A stretch of 64,000 nt of DNA, taken from NCBI GenBank assembly GCA_009767595.1, contig VSDK01002218.1, positions 196,400 to 260,399 of the forward strand, read 5' to 3'. Below the pieces are notes generated by a model. It was not told the DNA's origin. It was given only the letters and a program-made list of their open reading frames with translations, and ran no database searches. Positions 11,354 to 24,333 of the stretch are shown here, piece after piece. The stretch's first letter is position 1, and each line of letters opens with the position of its first letter. The translations under genes were made by a program, and so were the position numbers. The DNA is from Symbiodinium kawagutii. Taxonomy: Eukaryota > Sar > Dinophyceae > Suessiales > Symbiodiniaceae.

Positions 11354-14300
11354 TCACATTGGAGGCAGCACATCTGTGAGGTCATCGTTGCCCCAATCGT
11401 CATCATCATCGGTCGCCTTGGGTGCGGCCAGCCTTCGCTTGGGCGCAGCCTTCTGTGGTAAATCTGCCTCTGCTTCGAAAAGTTCCTGGGCGGCGTTCCA
11501 TTGTGGCAGCGTGGGAATTCCCATCACATAGGATAGGATTAATCAAGATTTATGCTTTTGAATTAAGATCATGATGGGATGATAGGTTGACATTTTGATC
11601 CTATCACATCCCATCGCCAAGGAAATTAGCTGAGGCAAGGGCTGTACGGGAGAAATATGCTATATAATTGATAACGATTTTTGCCCATCTGGAGAATAGT
11701 CTGGCAAATTCTTTGGAAACAAATCTTTGAGGATATGTGAGGACAGCTGGGAAAATCATTCCAAAACTGCCACTACCAAGCTGCCATGGGAGGTCTTGGA
11801 GGGTCAGCTGGTGCTGGTGGAGGGTCATCCTCATCGAAATGCCCACGAGAGCCACCAAAGCCCATGCGGCCGCCGTCGTCATGGGGCGAATCGTCAATTG
11901 CTGACACAGTGCCCATGGGGCGTCCACCCTGTCCATTTTGTGCCTCCTGAAGACGCTCCAGTTTCCGCAAATGCGCTGCATAGTGGTCATATTTCTGCTT
12001 CATCTCTTTGCAAATGGTGATGAGGTATCTGACACATTCGATGTCGTTGGGGTGCGATTTGTGAATATCTTCGTACAACTTCAAGGCTGCTGGGTAGGCT
12101 CCCATCCGCCGGTAGCATGAAGCTACCATCAGTCTCCACTTCACTTCGTTGGGTTCGATCTGGGAAGCTCTGGAGAAAAAGGGGATCGCAGCCTCAAAAA
12201 CCAGCAATAGTGGTTAATGATAAGGGAAAATAAGCAACAATAGTGGTTAAACAACTACTGGATACTAGTCCAAAACACTTTGGCAAGTGCATCTGGTGAT
12301 CAATGCAAAAACCAAAGTTGCAATTATCCCATAGACCTTTGTTACAATCTCATTCCGTGCAAGAAATCTCCCCCTCGCGTACCTACAATTCAACCATGAT
12401 TGACTCATTGATGTATTTCTTGATCCTACATTCCTTTAGGGCTGTGATTTGCGCCGGATGCCATGGTTGAAAGAGCGGGCAGGGTGGGTTCAACTTTGAG
12501 CCATGGCACCTCATACATCTCCTGCTTCACATAGTAGATGCCCAGCCAAGTGATGACATTCATATCCACCGGCCAATACCTGTAGGATTCCAGGTGGTAG
12601 TGGAAGGCCTGAGTCTCATCGCCAGCTTTGTTGAAGAGATTGGCCAATCTCGCCAGCACACCTGGCAACAGTCACCGTACTAACTTCCGTACCTTCCATC
12701 TTATTATATAGTTGCAAAGGGGTCCCGCAAGCACAAATCAAATGTCAGCAGCGCCAAATCACGAAACATGGGTCACCATGGTCACCAGTAAGGTGTTTGT
12801 TGGCTTTCAGGCATCCCAACATCTTCATTTTCAGACCTAGAACCCACCTGCCCAACGCCACCCCACCTGGATCTGTAGGACGCCCCTTTGGTGAAGTGAC
12901 CAGCAGTGAAAACCATTCATGAGCCTGCACAGGTCCAAGGCCGTCCCTTGACAATCTTAGAGTGCTAAAAGCCAAGCCTAATTCCCATGAATGTATATAA
13001 TCAATTCTTGGTATTCAAAGGTGCATGTAATCAATACCCAAGCCTAATACCATCCAAGGTAGAATGCATGTAATCAGCACCCATGTCATGAAGTTGTGGG
13101 GGTTGAATACTTAGCACGCTGTTTTCGGGGCGAACGAAGAACTGATGCTAGAATGCCGGAGGCCTACATGCTGCATCTAAATGTCCTGTGTCCATTTGTC
13201 TCCAATTACTTCTCTCTTCATGTACGGGGCAGCCTTGGTCAGGGGACACCACACAACCCTTTTGTTTGGGTACAGTGGCTATGCAAGTCACTTGTGACAC
13301 CATCAGCCAACAGGCGAGTAATGTTTTAGCCCATGCGCAGGGCCCCCCCCGCCTTGGCATGGTTGCCCAGTTTCTCGTGGATGTCACCCAACTGCCACAT
13401 CACCTCGCCTGAAGCGGTTNNNNNNNNNNNNNNNNNNNNNNNNNNNNNNNNNNNNNNNNNNNNNNNNNNNNNNNNNNNNNNNNNNNNNNNNNNNNNNNNN
13501 NNNNNNNNNNNNNNNNNNNNNNNNNNNNNNNNNNNNNNNNNNNNNNNNNNNNNNNNNNNNNNNNNNNNNNNNNNNNNNNNNNNNNNNNNNNNNNNNNNNN
13601 NNNNNNNNNNNNNNNNNNNNNNNNNNNNNNNNNNNNNNNNNNNNNNNNNNNNNNNNNNNNNNNNNNNNNNNNNNNNNNNNNNNNNNNNNNNNNNNNNNNN
13701 NNNNNNNNNNNNNNNNNNNNNNNNNNNNNNNNNNNNNNNNNNNNNNNNNNNNNNNNNNNNNNNNNNNNNNNNNNNNNNNNNNNNNNNNNNNNNNNNNNNN
13801 NNNNNNNNNNNNNNNNNNNNNNNNNNNNNNNNNNNNNNNNNNNNNNNNNNNNNNNNNNNNNNNNNNNNNNNNNNNNNNNNNNNNNNNNNNNNNNNNNNNN
13901 NNNNNNNNNNNNNNNNNNNNNNNNNNNNNNNNNNNNNNNNNNNNNNNNNNNNNNNNNNNNNNNTCAGCAGGGCTAAAGGCGAGACACACATATATATATA
14001 TATATATATAATATTTATTTATTTTTTTATTTATTTATTTATTTATTTATTTATGTTTGTATGTATTATATGTATACACGTACACAGAAAAGAGATACAA
14101 ACAATACATGTTTTCTTGAAAATGTAGCGTAGTAAAATGAAATGTGCACATACCAGCATGTTCAATTGAACATGAAGCACACCACAGGCATCCAACGGCC
14201 AAGTCGCAATTCACGTGAGTGATGGAATGGAGCTTATCAAAGGCAAGCAACGCTTCTTGGTACTTGCCTAGTCCCGTGCTGGCTTGGAAAAGGTTTCAGA

Positions 14301-16152
14301 CAAACAAATCTGATGGGGACATGCAGGGATACAGTTGTCTTAGACATGAAAAAATGGTCGGTCTACTTTAGCTTGGCAGCTTTGTAGTCTTTGCATACCC
14401 GGAAATTCAAATGCACTGCACCAAATGACAGGTGTCGAGCAAGCCAGAGAGGAAAGAAAGGCAGGATTTCTGCATGGATTTCAGTTTGGGAAAGCACATT
14501 CGAAGTACATTCGCGGACCTTTTATAGTGCAGGACAATGGTCAGCAATCCCCGAAAAACGCCATACTACTACAGCTGAAACACCCGCAGGAAACAAGGCG
14601 CCACCACTAGTCATTGGCAAGTGGCCGATGTGCATGTTCACCAGCCCGAGGTTGTAAATCGCCTCCAAGCAATCAGCACTGACGCCAATCGCCTCTAAGT
14701 ATACCTCCTTGGCCCTTTCGAACTCGTCATTCATGAACATGCCTTGGATTTTTTTTGCCAGGGCATCCCTTGGATGGGCAACATGATAAGTCACTGAAAC
14801 CATCTTCAATCCATGTGACAAGTCACATCAAGGCACCAAAATCATCTTCGATCCACGCATTCTCTGCTGGAAACTCTGTCGGGGACGCTATGGAAACTTG
14901 AAGGAGAAAACGAGCAGTTTCCAAAATTGTTCCAGTACATATCCGATTACCATGTCGGAAACCTAACAATGAACCACATCGCTGATCAAACCTTCGCTTC
15001 TGCATTGTCAAGTCATTTTGTCCTTGCGAACACTTTTCGTAATCCAAAGCAAGCTACAATTTCCCTTGTTGACCAATGCCCTGGCATTGTAGCGGTCAGC
15101 TTTCACCGCTATGTCTGCATACTTCTCTGCATTGACATGTTCTGCTTCCAAGAAATATAGGAAGGACAAATTCGTTGCCGCGCAGGCCATCAGCGATGGC
15201 TCTTTACCTCAAGGCATTTCTGTCTGTCGGCTCCCGCAAGGCACGACCAGCAAACCCATCAGGAGGTACTTCAAAGACATTCAAAGACCGGGTTTGACAC
15301 AAGTATCTTGACCGGGGGCTGGCCCTGGGTTTGGCTTTGGGGGATGCAAGGGCCGAACCAACTAGTGTAACAAGTCCTTTTTGAGATGTCTACTGCAAGA
15401 CTGCATCTTATTCGATCACCGGCCTTAATTAATCAAGACCAGTGTACAACCAAAGGCTATCAGCAGCCTAACCCCAAGCAGCCTGAGATGGCTTTTGCAT
15501 GTTCCCATCCCATAGCTCTCCCTGGTGACGATGCGCACACGTGAATGTATGGAGATGCTCTTATACCAATTTGAATGCACATGCATATAGACATGCGTAC
15601 TGTCCAGGGTTCAAAAACCGCATGCATGCGCAAATGTAGTCATGCGATGTCATGCATGTGTTGATGTATGTTGATGTACAGTGCATGTTTGTGCATGTGT
15701 GCGCGCCAATGGACCTATGGGTGCGCATATATTATTGAAATGCGCGTATACTATACTTATATGGACATGACTGCGCAGTCGTTCTGCTTGTGGAAGCTTT
15801 TAACTCTGCTTCATCCAATACGCATATTTCTTCACTGGAGCTCACAACCCACCGCACCCTTCGCGCGACTTCCCATGATCCTCGAACAAAATGTCCGCAA
15901 AAAAGTTGTGACTGCTACCAAGTGTCGCTCAAACTTTTTCAGCACTTGGATTGCCTGATCAAACTCCTTCCGTCGCAAAAAGAAGCAACTCTTGGCAATC
16001 TCCAGCTCTGATCCAATGCGCGGGAAGCCATGGTGATTCAAAGAATCAATGACCTCAGCGTCAACAAAATCACAGGCTGGTGCAAATGTGAAGCGATGAG
16101 TCAACCTGGAGAATCTGCTGTCCATGACCTGGTCAACCTCACGGTTGCGATT

Positions 16153-16183
<31 letters not shown>

Positions 16184-19100
16184 GTTGTTTGTTGTTGTGC
16201 CAGTTTATGGGACAATGCTTACGAACTATCGCGATATGCCAGCGTATGGCGTAAGTCTATCTTTCATGACCTCCACATGCATCATTACTACAGAAGAATG
16301 AACAAAACCATGTGCCGGGAATAGAACCATTAGCCAACCATTAGCCAACCATTAGCCTGCCAACATGGGTCGGTGCATGAAATGTCTACCCCCAGTGGCA
16401 GGTAAGCGCATGAAATTTGGACAAACCCAGCAGCTGTCCCCGCCAGCAGCTTTCACTGCCAGGCGACCCAGTCATAGCCCAAGACCTCGGACTTTTCGAT
16501 GACCGGTGCGATGAGATTCGCGGCATTGACGATGAACCTGTCAGGGCAGTCCGCAGGTGTGCTGTGATCTCACCACTTGGAGATGCTCAAACTGCAAGTG
16601 CTTCAAACATGTTCAAACTGCTGAGTCTTCAAAAGTGCTGAACATGCAAGTAGCTTAATGAACGATTTGTTTTGTTCACACCCTTGCACAAATATTTACG
16701 CATATACATGCATGCAACAGCAATGAAACGGTGCATGCCCACAGGCAAATAAGGTCGCATGCATATTCAACCAGAAAAAACACATATGAATAAAACATGC
16801 ATGTGTGTGTGATTTTGTGTGTGTGTGTCTGGGTGTGCATGCGTAATGCATTTAACACGTAATTACCTAAATAGCCTAATTGTGTTGCATATCTCTCGCC
16901 TTTGAAACTCCACTTCTGCCTGTGCCTAAATGTATCAATTCACTCAGGTCATCCAAACACAGGATTGACCTGGTTGCCGGCTGGTTTGGTTGGTATCCTG
17001 CACAGGAAATCGCTTCTACCAAAGGGCGGGGTCATTGCAGCTGCAAATGAAAGATGGTGAACAGCCCAGGAATATGATCCAAACAAATCAACCCCCTATA
17101 TTTGATGGAATAAAACCAGCTATGGGAAACCTGGTGATGTACTGTATAGCCTGTTTTTCTCCACTGTGCTGGTGGATTTCAGGGGCGTGCTTTTTCACCA
17201 TCATTAACCACTAGTAACCAACCATACTAAATCATTCCATGTCATCCCGCACTCATCAAAACCATTACCAACCGCTCCTTTCCTATCATCGACCTGCCAA
17301 ACTCCTCATCAAACGTCATTCAAACATAATCTACTTGTTAAACGCCATGAAAAACATCATTCATACATCAAACCATTCCAACATCATTTAGCCGCGATGC
17401 AACCATCATTTAACCACCATGTAACCATCATGCAGCAACCATTTCACCGTCATAACCCATCATTTAAGCGTCATTCAACCATCATCTGCCTCCTGGTAGC
17501 TCCTGGTAGCCCCCTAGCTGCGGATACGGCTCCTTAGCTCCTTCCCAACCACCAACCGGTCATGGTGACCCCATGGATGCTCACAGCGCCTGGCGGCTTC
17601 TCGCTGTCTTCGCTTGATGTCTTCTCGCAAGGCGTCGTCGCCCTCCGTCAGGGTGCGATTGGCACTTTCCTGTTTCCTTCGTGCAGGGGGCTGAAGCCGT
17701 GGCCACGATTCCATTGTATCACTTGAATTATCGTCAAAATTGTGTGTATATGATTCCTACTATGCCAACTAATATGCCATATTGAACTCGCTATACTGTA
17801 TTCAATGATTATAGTTAAAAAAGGCACAACCACTTCACCAGTCACCAGGAAATGAGGTGGGGATTCCCGAAAACAGCATCACATTATTGTCATAGCATGC
17901 ATATGTCTGAGATCAAGCAAAGGCCAAGTTTCTGCTCTTCAGTCTGGCCCAGCTCGATTTCTTCCTCTTCATCGAAATCCTCCAAGCCAACCTGCTCAAT
18001 GTTGAGAAGCTTCAAGAAGCCGCTTTTCATCTTGTCCTTATAATCGAGAAGACAGGCAAATGTCCCATGGGCGCACCTATGTGCCAAAGAACCAAAAAGA
18101 ACCAAAAGGATTAGACTGGCCGATTTCGGTTGATCTATCCTGTGCTCATAACAATGTCAGGCGTCCAGTGTCTTTCCTATACTTCGCCCAATCGTGCCAA
18201 GCGACTTTATCTCCAAGGGCGAAGTAGCAAAGAATCAGATTGAAGCCGGTCATAAAATCCAAGTGTTGGGCTCCATGCATCAACAAATTCTCATATGAAT
18301 CGATGGCATCAGGGAACTGATGCATCTTGAAGAAAGCGTGGCCAATATTTCTCATGATCTTGAAGCGGATCGCCTAACAGGATAAAGCTGTGTGCTCTGC
18401 ACAGGCATGGCACCCTTAAACCAATGGGACAAAGACTCAACGGGACCCAAGCAAAAGAGGACAGTGACTATATCCCTGGCCCTGTGCTGCCTGCACATTG
18501 TTTGGAATCTGGTCCAAAGCCATTCTGTACATCTTGATTGCGGCAGTCCATTTCTCTTGCTTGAAGTAAATGTTGCCCATGTTTACTCGAAAGCGCCCAC
18601 TAAAGGGATACTGCTTGTTCTTGACGATCTGTGTGTAGATAGTCAAGGCCTCATTGTCCTTAGCAACATGCAAAACCAAATCACCACTTCTCAAGCCACA
18701 TTCAGCGCCGTGGGTCTCGGGACCGGCAGCATTCTGATAGAACTATTCAGCGTTCCTTGATTCAAAGATGACTAGTTCCGAACTGTCCTCCCTGTGGTGG
18801 GTGGTATCTCCAAAACTCAACGTCCTCTTCCTTTGTTTTGAGATGTGCCTGGCAGAAGAAAAGTACTTGGGTGTAGCATAGCTAGCAATCAAAAAATGGC
18901 CTCCTTCATCTTCCACGGATTGCCTCGATACGCACTCTTTTTGGTGGGGATGTATTGATATACCTGACCCATACCCAAACCCCCATATACCTCTCTCATC
19001 ACTGGTGTCATTTTTGGAAACATGCAAAAATTACCAACACACACACACACACACCATTGCACCCCAGTTCTTTGATTTTGTGGGAATTTGAACTTGTTTT

Positions 19101-20729
19101 TAAAGCTTTTGTAGTCCTTTGCACAGACCTCGCAGGCTTGATGCAGGATTTTGCAGAATAAAATTATGTGATGACAAGCCTTCGCTATTAGGTTGACGAA
19201 TGGATCCTGAATTCCTGATTTGGAATCCGCCATTCTCTCCCGCCACTCAAGAATTGACAGCTTCTGGTGGAATACTGCGGCAAAACCACAAAAACCCTCA
19301 AATCTGCGGCAATGAGCAAAGCTGGGCCTTTTGCTGGGTCAAACTGAAAACAACCACGAACTGTCAGTTTTTGATTAACCTTTTGGAAATGAAGGGAACA
19401 GCATTTGTCTAGCAACAAATTATATGGATCACCCAGAATGAATTTGTTCATTGTAATGGCCCCTTTTCAGGCTGATGCAGCATCAAAAAAGGACAAGTTT
19501 GCTGTTGATGCCGCGAGTCATTGTCATTTGCCTGGTGCTGAATGGCAAGATTGAGGCACACAGCGTAGGTGAGATCAACGTTCAATTGGTCTAGAAGGTT
19601 CTGCTGTTCCTCAGTCGAAGGAGTTGCTTTCCCGAATCCCGCGGCAAAAGACACATGATGACCACATCTAAGTCATCCTGCCAACAAGAAAATGCAAACA
19701 AACATAGCCAAAGTTACCCGCAGTCTACAGAGTTGTCTCTCCTTCAGGGCACGCTTGCTGAATGGATGTGAACCGGCTCAAGAAAGCCAATATGCGTTTT
19801 CGAAGAGGCAGGGCATCAAGAAAATGCCGAATTTGATCATTCTTGAAAGCCAGCCCCAGGACCGCCCCTGGTACCTCATATAAGTTTCATGACACACTGG
19901 TTGGTGGCTTCAGCCCCTATACACAATATTAGTCAACCAACCATTTGTTAATAAGTATAGTTTATGATCACTAATTACTTGTAGGAAACATAAACAAATG
20001 TTTGAAAACACCAATCAGAACATGAAAATCCTCACAGTGCCAAACCCCGTCTGTCCTTCTTCCCTGCTTCCTTGCCCTTCTCAAGAGCCTCGCGCAGATT
20101 TCCACGCTCTCGAGTGATGGCACTCTCTTCTACTAGGCGATGAATTTCCTGGGCGCAACGAGCCAATGCCATCCCCACATCCAGCCTGCTACCGCCAGCC
20201 ATCCCCCTGATAGGAACACCCTGATGTTTGGCGCTGCACCGCTGACAAATACACATCCAAATGGGCCATATATCCCTTAAGCAATGCGGAAAGGCAAGGC
20301 TTCATTAGTGACAGCAAACATGTCAAATCGATATAAATAGATGTTAATCAACGTCCCCCACCGGATGTAGGGATTTGTGGGCTTCATCTTCCGTAGTTTG
20401 CAGCAAGTTTCTTTTTCCATCTCCCGAAGCTTTTCTTCGGGAGATAGCTCTGTTTTCTTTTCCAGGGGCTTCGCTGCGCCCTTGTCCCCTTGATTTAAAG
20501 GATCAAAGACCTTCAGGGATGCCAAGCAACTGGCATTGGCATTGAAGGAAAAGCGTTGCATGGATTTTCTCCGCAAAAACATGTTTTGCGAGTAAAAGAA
20601 TTGAAACACTGCCTCTGTTCTCGGTGACATCAGGAATTCATCCCATCCGTCCCATCAGCTACCATCAACCGTGATTTATCCACCCTTTTATGATTATGAT
20701 GATGATGGTGGTTGTGTTGGTGGTGCTGC

Positions 20730-20766
<37 letters not shown>

Positions 20767-21069
20767 TGGTATCATGATCATCATCCTCATCTTCATCCTC
20801 ATCTTCAACATCATCTTCAGCATCCTCATCCCCCATCTCCCAGCTATCCACGATCCATCGCCAGCTCGCCTTGTTGCCTCCCTGCTTCCCCGCCGCCGTG
20901 TACCCCGCTGCACGGTTGGAGGTCATGGGCCGCGCCGTCTCCGTGTTGCGTCCAAAGCCACCGCGGCTCTGCGGCATGGCCGATGCACGGCCACCGCCCC
21001 CAGCGCCCGCGGCAGTGCGCTGCATGTAGGCACTGGGAGGTGGGTGCGACTGCACATGGTTGAAGTCCT
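11354..21069 (-). CDS. IFT88: intraflagellar transport protein IFT88
   Basis: IFT88 (Polaris/Tg737) is the TPR scaffold of the IFT-B complex that carries cargo in flagella. Recognised segments in order: RPMTSNRAAGYTAAG (near 20.9 kb), FDPLNQG...LSPEEKLREMEKE (20.4), EIHRLVEESAITRERGNLRE (20.15), LNVDLTYAVCLNLA (19.55), MGNIYFKQEKWTAAIKMYRM (18.55), MRNIGHAFFKMHQFPDAIDS (18.3), DKMKSGFLKLL (18.0), LREDIKRRQREAARR (17.6), ANLIAPVIEKSEVLGYDW (16.5), ELEIAKSCFFLRRKEFDQAI (16.0), AATNLSFLYFLE (15.15), FERAKEVYLEAIGVSADCLE (14.7), YQEALLAFDKLHSITH (14.25), EVMWQLGDIHEKLGNHAKA (13.4), AHEWFSLLVTSP (12.9), ARLANLFNKAGDETQAFHYH (12661-12510), VKWRLMVASCYRRMGAYPAA (12192 on) and the acidic tail KATDDDDDWGNDDLTDVLPP (stop 11356-11354). 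About 18 exons. The 5' exon(s) before DFNHVQSH at 21.07 kb were not found. The 544-base gap lies in an intron before the 13411 exon. Confidence 0.93.
13420..13963. other. assembly gap (N)
   Basis: 544 unknown bases inside an IFT88 intron. The exon that starts at about 13411, right after a CTTCAG acceptor, is intact. Ordering across the gap depends on scaffolding. Confidence 1.
13988..14056. repeat. TA / TTTA microsatellite
   Basis: A TA run followed by TTTA repeats borders the N gap and may be why assembly failed here. It is intronic to IFT88. Confidence 0.9.
14749..14777 (-). repeat. GGCAAAAA repeat family (E), copy 3
   Basis: The minus strand reads TTGCCCATCCAAGGGATGCC then CTGGCAAAAAAAATCC and runs into the 3' end of the IFT88 intron just before the exon beginning GMFMNDEFERAK. 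Its position at an intron end is notable. Confidence 0.5.
16155..16183. repeat. (TTG)n microsatellite
   Basis: About nine TTG units in the IFT88 intron upstream of the ELEIAKSCFF exon. A minus frame reads poly-Asn across it, but this is intronic. Confidence 0.85.
16325..16357. repeat. 11-bp tandem repeat, three copies
   Basis: Three exact copies of AACCATTAGCC, in an IFT88 intron. Confidence 0.9.
17200..17490. repeat. degenerate AACCATCATTT-type tandem repeat
   Basis: Loose repetition of ACCATCATT/ACCATCATG/AACCATTCC motifs over almost 300 bp in the IFT88 intron just downstream of the LREDIKRRQREAARR exon. Confidence 0.6.
19896..20019. mobile_element. TIR element family A, copy A2
   Basis: About 124 bp with ends ACTGGTTGGTGGCTTCAGCC and TGTTTGAAAACACCAATCAG, inside the IFT88 intron that follows the EIHRLVEESA exon. 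It shares AATATTAGTCAACCAACCAT with A1. Confidence 0.7.
20690..20763. repeat. GAT-rich microsatellite
   Basis: A run of GAT/GGT triplets ending in about ten GAT units, between the first recognised IFT88 exon and the FDPLNQ exon. Translated frames give poly-His, poly-Asp or poly-Ile, which I regard as intronic. Confidence 0.85.
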
Positions 21070-22140
21070 AGCACAAGCGGAAGTTTTTGAGAATTTTCTT
21101 TGCACTAAAAAGTAATTGTTTAATAGCAACTTGGATTGAAAATGAGTGAAACACTTGTGCGATAAACTTTTGGCAAATTCAAGATTATTGGTTGAAACCC
21201 CAAGTGAAACACGAAAAACATAATGTTAATCTGTATTCTCATGTATACATTAGAAGATTGGAGATTATTTTACATTGTGGGAGCCCATAGGAGTCCAAAA
21301 ATGTTCTGGCCGTCCCATTTTTGAGATGGTCGGATGTTGTGGGCTCCCAAGGAGAGATTGAGTGAGGCATATCCACGGAGGTAGCGGACAAAGGTTGGTT
21401 CCACGAGCAAAAGCAACGACAAAATTCACTGCGGGCAAGAGGCATACTGCGAATCATTCATCGGAGGAATTCCATCAACCTTGGCGAAATGCAATCAACA
21501 AAAATAAACATCAAAAAAATATCAGGAGCTTCCATGGTCATCTTTGAACACTGATGACACATCTCAGCAGTAGTGCCAAGTGGCCCGGTAGCTGTAATCG
21601 TTCATGAGCTCCTTCTGTAGTAATTGTGATGTCTCCGTAAAGGACATCATTCGAAGGGTGAACTAGGCCCTTCGTTTCTGTGAACTTGAGCCGATGAGTC
21701 TACTGACAAGCCACTTGTGCAAATGCCAACCCTCCAACTCTATACCCCCCACCTATCCACAGGCTCTCAGCATTTGCCACAGGGATGCCAGGCAAACCTG
21801 ATCCAATAAACCTGTACATCTGCTGCATGCAAAGTAATCTCTGAGGAGATGTTCAAATCATCTAAGTGCTGCCTATCACTTGTACACTTCTAGCCACGCT
21901 TGCTGCGAAAGAGCCCACACTGGAGGCAAAAACGCCTCAATCAAGTAGAAAATTAACAAAAGGCTGCTATTCTTCCAAAGGCATTGCTCATTCACATCCA
22001 GGCATCCATATACTTTGGGTCACCAGGTTCACTCTACTTCCAGCCCCTACGAAAGGTTGAGATGTAGAATTGTGGCACAATATCATCCATATTGAAATCA
22101 TAAAACCACCACAAACATCACCTTTAAACCTGAGGGATGA
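21070..22140. other. upstream of IFT88, no supported exon
   Basis: The IFT88 N-terminal exon(s) should lie here, but I could not recognise the family EDLY-GY motif on either strand. Open frames are short. A CTAG at about 21070 is the likely acceptor of the first recognised exon. Confidence 0.4.
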
Positions 22141-22142
22141 AA

Positions 22143-22242
22143 TACCTTCATTTCCCAGTTTCCAACTGGTCGAAGCTTGGGATCTCCTTCTAAGTGGGAA
22201 AATGATGGAACATGGGCTTGCTCATCAAAGAAAAATGTGGGT
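22143..22242 (-). CDS. candidate exon with ATG, unknown
   Basis: Starts MKRPTFFFDEQAHVPSFSHL and continues EGDPKLRPVGNWEMK to a GTATTT donor. The composition looks coding and the donor is good. It could be an N-terminal exon of a gene or part of the methyltransferase that ends its previous exon at 22435. Not recognised. Confidence 0.4.
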
Positions 22243-22434
22243 CTCTTCATCTTCAGCTTCCAGAATTAAACAAATGACCATCGCACAGCGCTGAACTAAC
22301 ACAATGCTCAGGTTTTGCAACACTTGAAGCAGCGTTTATAGCTCAAAGGCATCTCTCAGCAAAGCCTCTTAGCAAAGCCTCTTAGCTTCTTAGCAGTCTC
22401 ATGCATTCTCGGTCACTTGGTTCACCACACCCGC

Positions 22435-24320
22435 CTGGTTTCAATCGTTGCCGCGCTTGCCACAGCAGCTGTTGCGGGTCGTCCACTGAGCACAGAACGT
22501 GTTGCAGCACAGCCACGTCGAAGCTGCCCTGGAATCTGCAAAATCTCTGGAAAAAAACAGGGGAAAACTGAATCCCAGAACTGGTGGTGATAACCCATTC
22601 CCAAACATATATGAGTTCATCAATGTTCATCGGCCAACATTAAATAGTTTCGGGACCATTTGAGGATGGCCAACATTTCTGAAACTATATATAATCCAGA
22701 AAATACTTAGCCAACCTATTTGGGAACATAATAATCTCCAAAACCACCGGCCAAAGAGGCATTTGATGTAAAAATCTGCCAGAAACACTGACCTTACGGT
22801 GATATCATCCGGAGAAATTCATGAAAATCCGAGCTCATCAACCACCGGCAGCATAGCCATTGTCCCTTGATGATTGAATTCATAGGACTTTGAGTCATAT
22901 CAGCTGAAGGGAGCTTGATTGCTGGTGCTCGTCTCCATACGAGGCAGTTTGAAATGTTCAGTTTCGGATGGCTGAAGGGACACCACAATCATTGATGGAC
23001 TGACAAAACACCTGGCAGGCGGAAAGCTGGACTTCTGACTCTTGACAAGAATTCAAGGTCCGTGCATGGTCGGTCTATGCTTTTCTTGAAAAAAGAGGCA
23101 ACTCTGGATGTGGCATCAAATTCTTCCTCCAAGATAGAAAGCACAAAACGAGGTCGACAAGTTGAGTCTTCACTGTATACCTCCAGATCTCGTGTGCAGC
23201 AAAACAGGTTATGTAGGTACGCCTGGGCACCAAAAAGCACGTAAAACGATCAAAAGGAAGGTTTCAGCCATTCCAAATATGGAGTTATACAAACGGTTAT
23301 ACCATGTTATGCCCCCTTGGCAGGTGGGGTGTTGGATGCCATGACTCCTGGTGCCACTTGGGGTGAGGCATCATTCCGGACTTCTGCCGAAGTGGACTGC
23401 GATGTTGGACTCAGAAAGGTAGATGCTCGTAGGATGGATGAACAGTTTTGAACAACGAAAAAACAGGGCAAACAAAGGAGGAACATGGGGAAACCGGGTA
23501 GGATAGGAAAAACAAATGCATAGCAAATGCCATACAAGCATGTACAAGCAGCATGCAAGCATGTGCAAGCATGTACAAGCTGACACAATGACAAATACAG
23601 TAGTGTTTGAACAATCTTTGGCAACATTGCAACACTACGCGCACCTGAGCAAGCGTCAGCTCGCTCACAACCTCACCATCCAGTTGCCAACGTTCAAGCT
23701 CGCTGCGAATGGATGTCCAGGTCATCCTTAGATGTGTCACAGGATGCCCATCAGGGCAAGGACGGTGGCAAGGATGGTTGGGGCATTGGGGCTCTGCTTT
23801 CTCTTGGACACAAAAGGCCTCCTGGCAGCTTCTGGCAGCTCTTGTAGTTCAAGCAAAGGTCCAAGTTCGCAGGTGATCAAGGAGGACGTTTGTGACCTGT
23901 TAGTCTCCCTGAAGGTGTTCGAAAGGGTGGTGAATTTCCCTGCTAGGAACCGATTTTTCCCCTTCTTGTAGGTGGACATAGGTGGACTATGTAGTTGAGA
24001 TGATGCTTTGCAAGTCTCACCTTAGAAACTTTGAAGTCACAGAAATCCAAACGGAAGTAAACTTTGTCCAGATTTGTTCAGTCCACCTTTCAACCCCAGG
24101 GAATTGCACATATCTTTGTCATATTTTGTCACCGATTACAAGCACCACCAGATTTACAAACCCACCCGCGCAGCACGGGGGGGAGGCAAAATTCCTGAGC
24201 TGGTGATGCTGCACCGGAAACGAATCGAATGCAAGCTGCTCATTTGGCTCCACAGCGACCACCTGACGACAAAGCTTAGCCGGGACCGATCCCATACCAG
24301 CGGCGACTGTGTAGCCAACT
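22435..24320 (-). CDS. METTL7-like methyltransferase, 5' exons
   Basis: The exon at 22535-22435 follows a TTTTGCAG acceptor and reads FQGSFDVAVLQHVLCSVDDP, then QQLLWQARQRLKPG. This is the METTL7-type block (SFDVV...LVLCSV...LRPGG) of class I SAM methyltransferases. It ends with one base of a Gly codon, and the exon at 10830 begins with the other two, giving LKPG|GLLMFVEHV in phase. An exon near 24.3-24.2 kb reads MGSVPAKLCRQVVAVEPNEQ, consistent with the SAM-binding acidic loop (V-AVEPN). Between them, exons at about 23731-23650 (SIRSELERWQLDGEVVSELT) and 23220-22999 (CTDLEFLSRV...) are open and end at GT donors, but I cannot place them in the family. They may belong to another gene. Confidence 0.5.
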
Positions 24321-24333
24321 GGGAAGCAACCTT

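Noticed and set aside
11773-11778. TAG at 11773 as the IFT88 stop
   Set aside because: A further exon at about 11489-11354 carries the family acidic C-terminus, so the TAG is probably intronic.
11604-11990. 128-codon minus frame overlapping the IFT88 3' region
   Set aside because: Shadow of the exon encoding VKWRLMVASCYRR...; the IFT88 frame is the conserved one.
17200-17490. Possible CRISPR-like array
   Set aside because: Repeat units are degenerate with no constant spacer length, in a eukaryotic intron.
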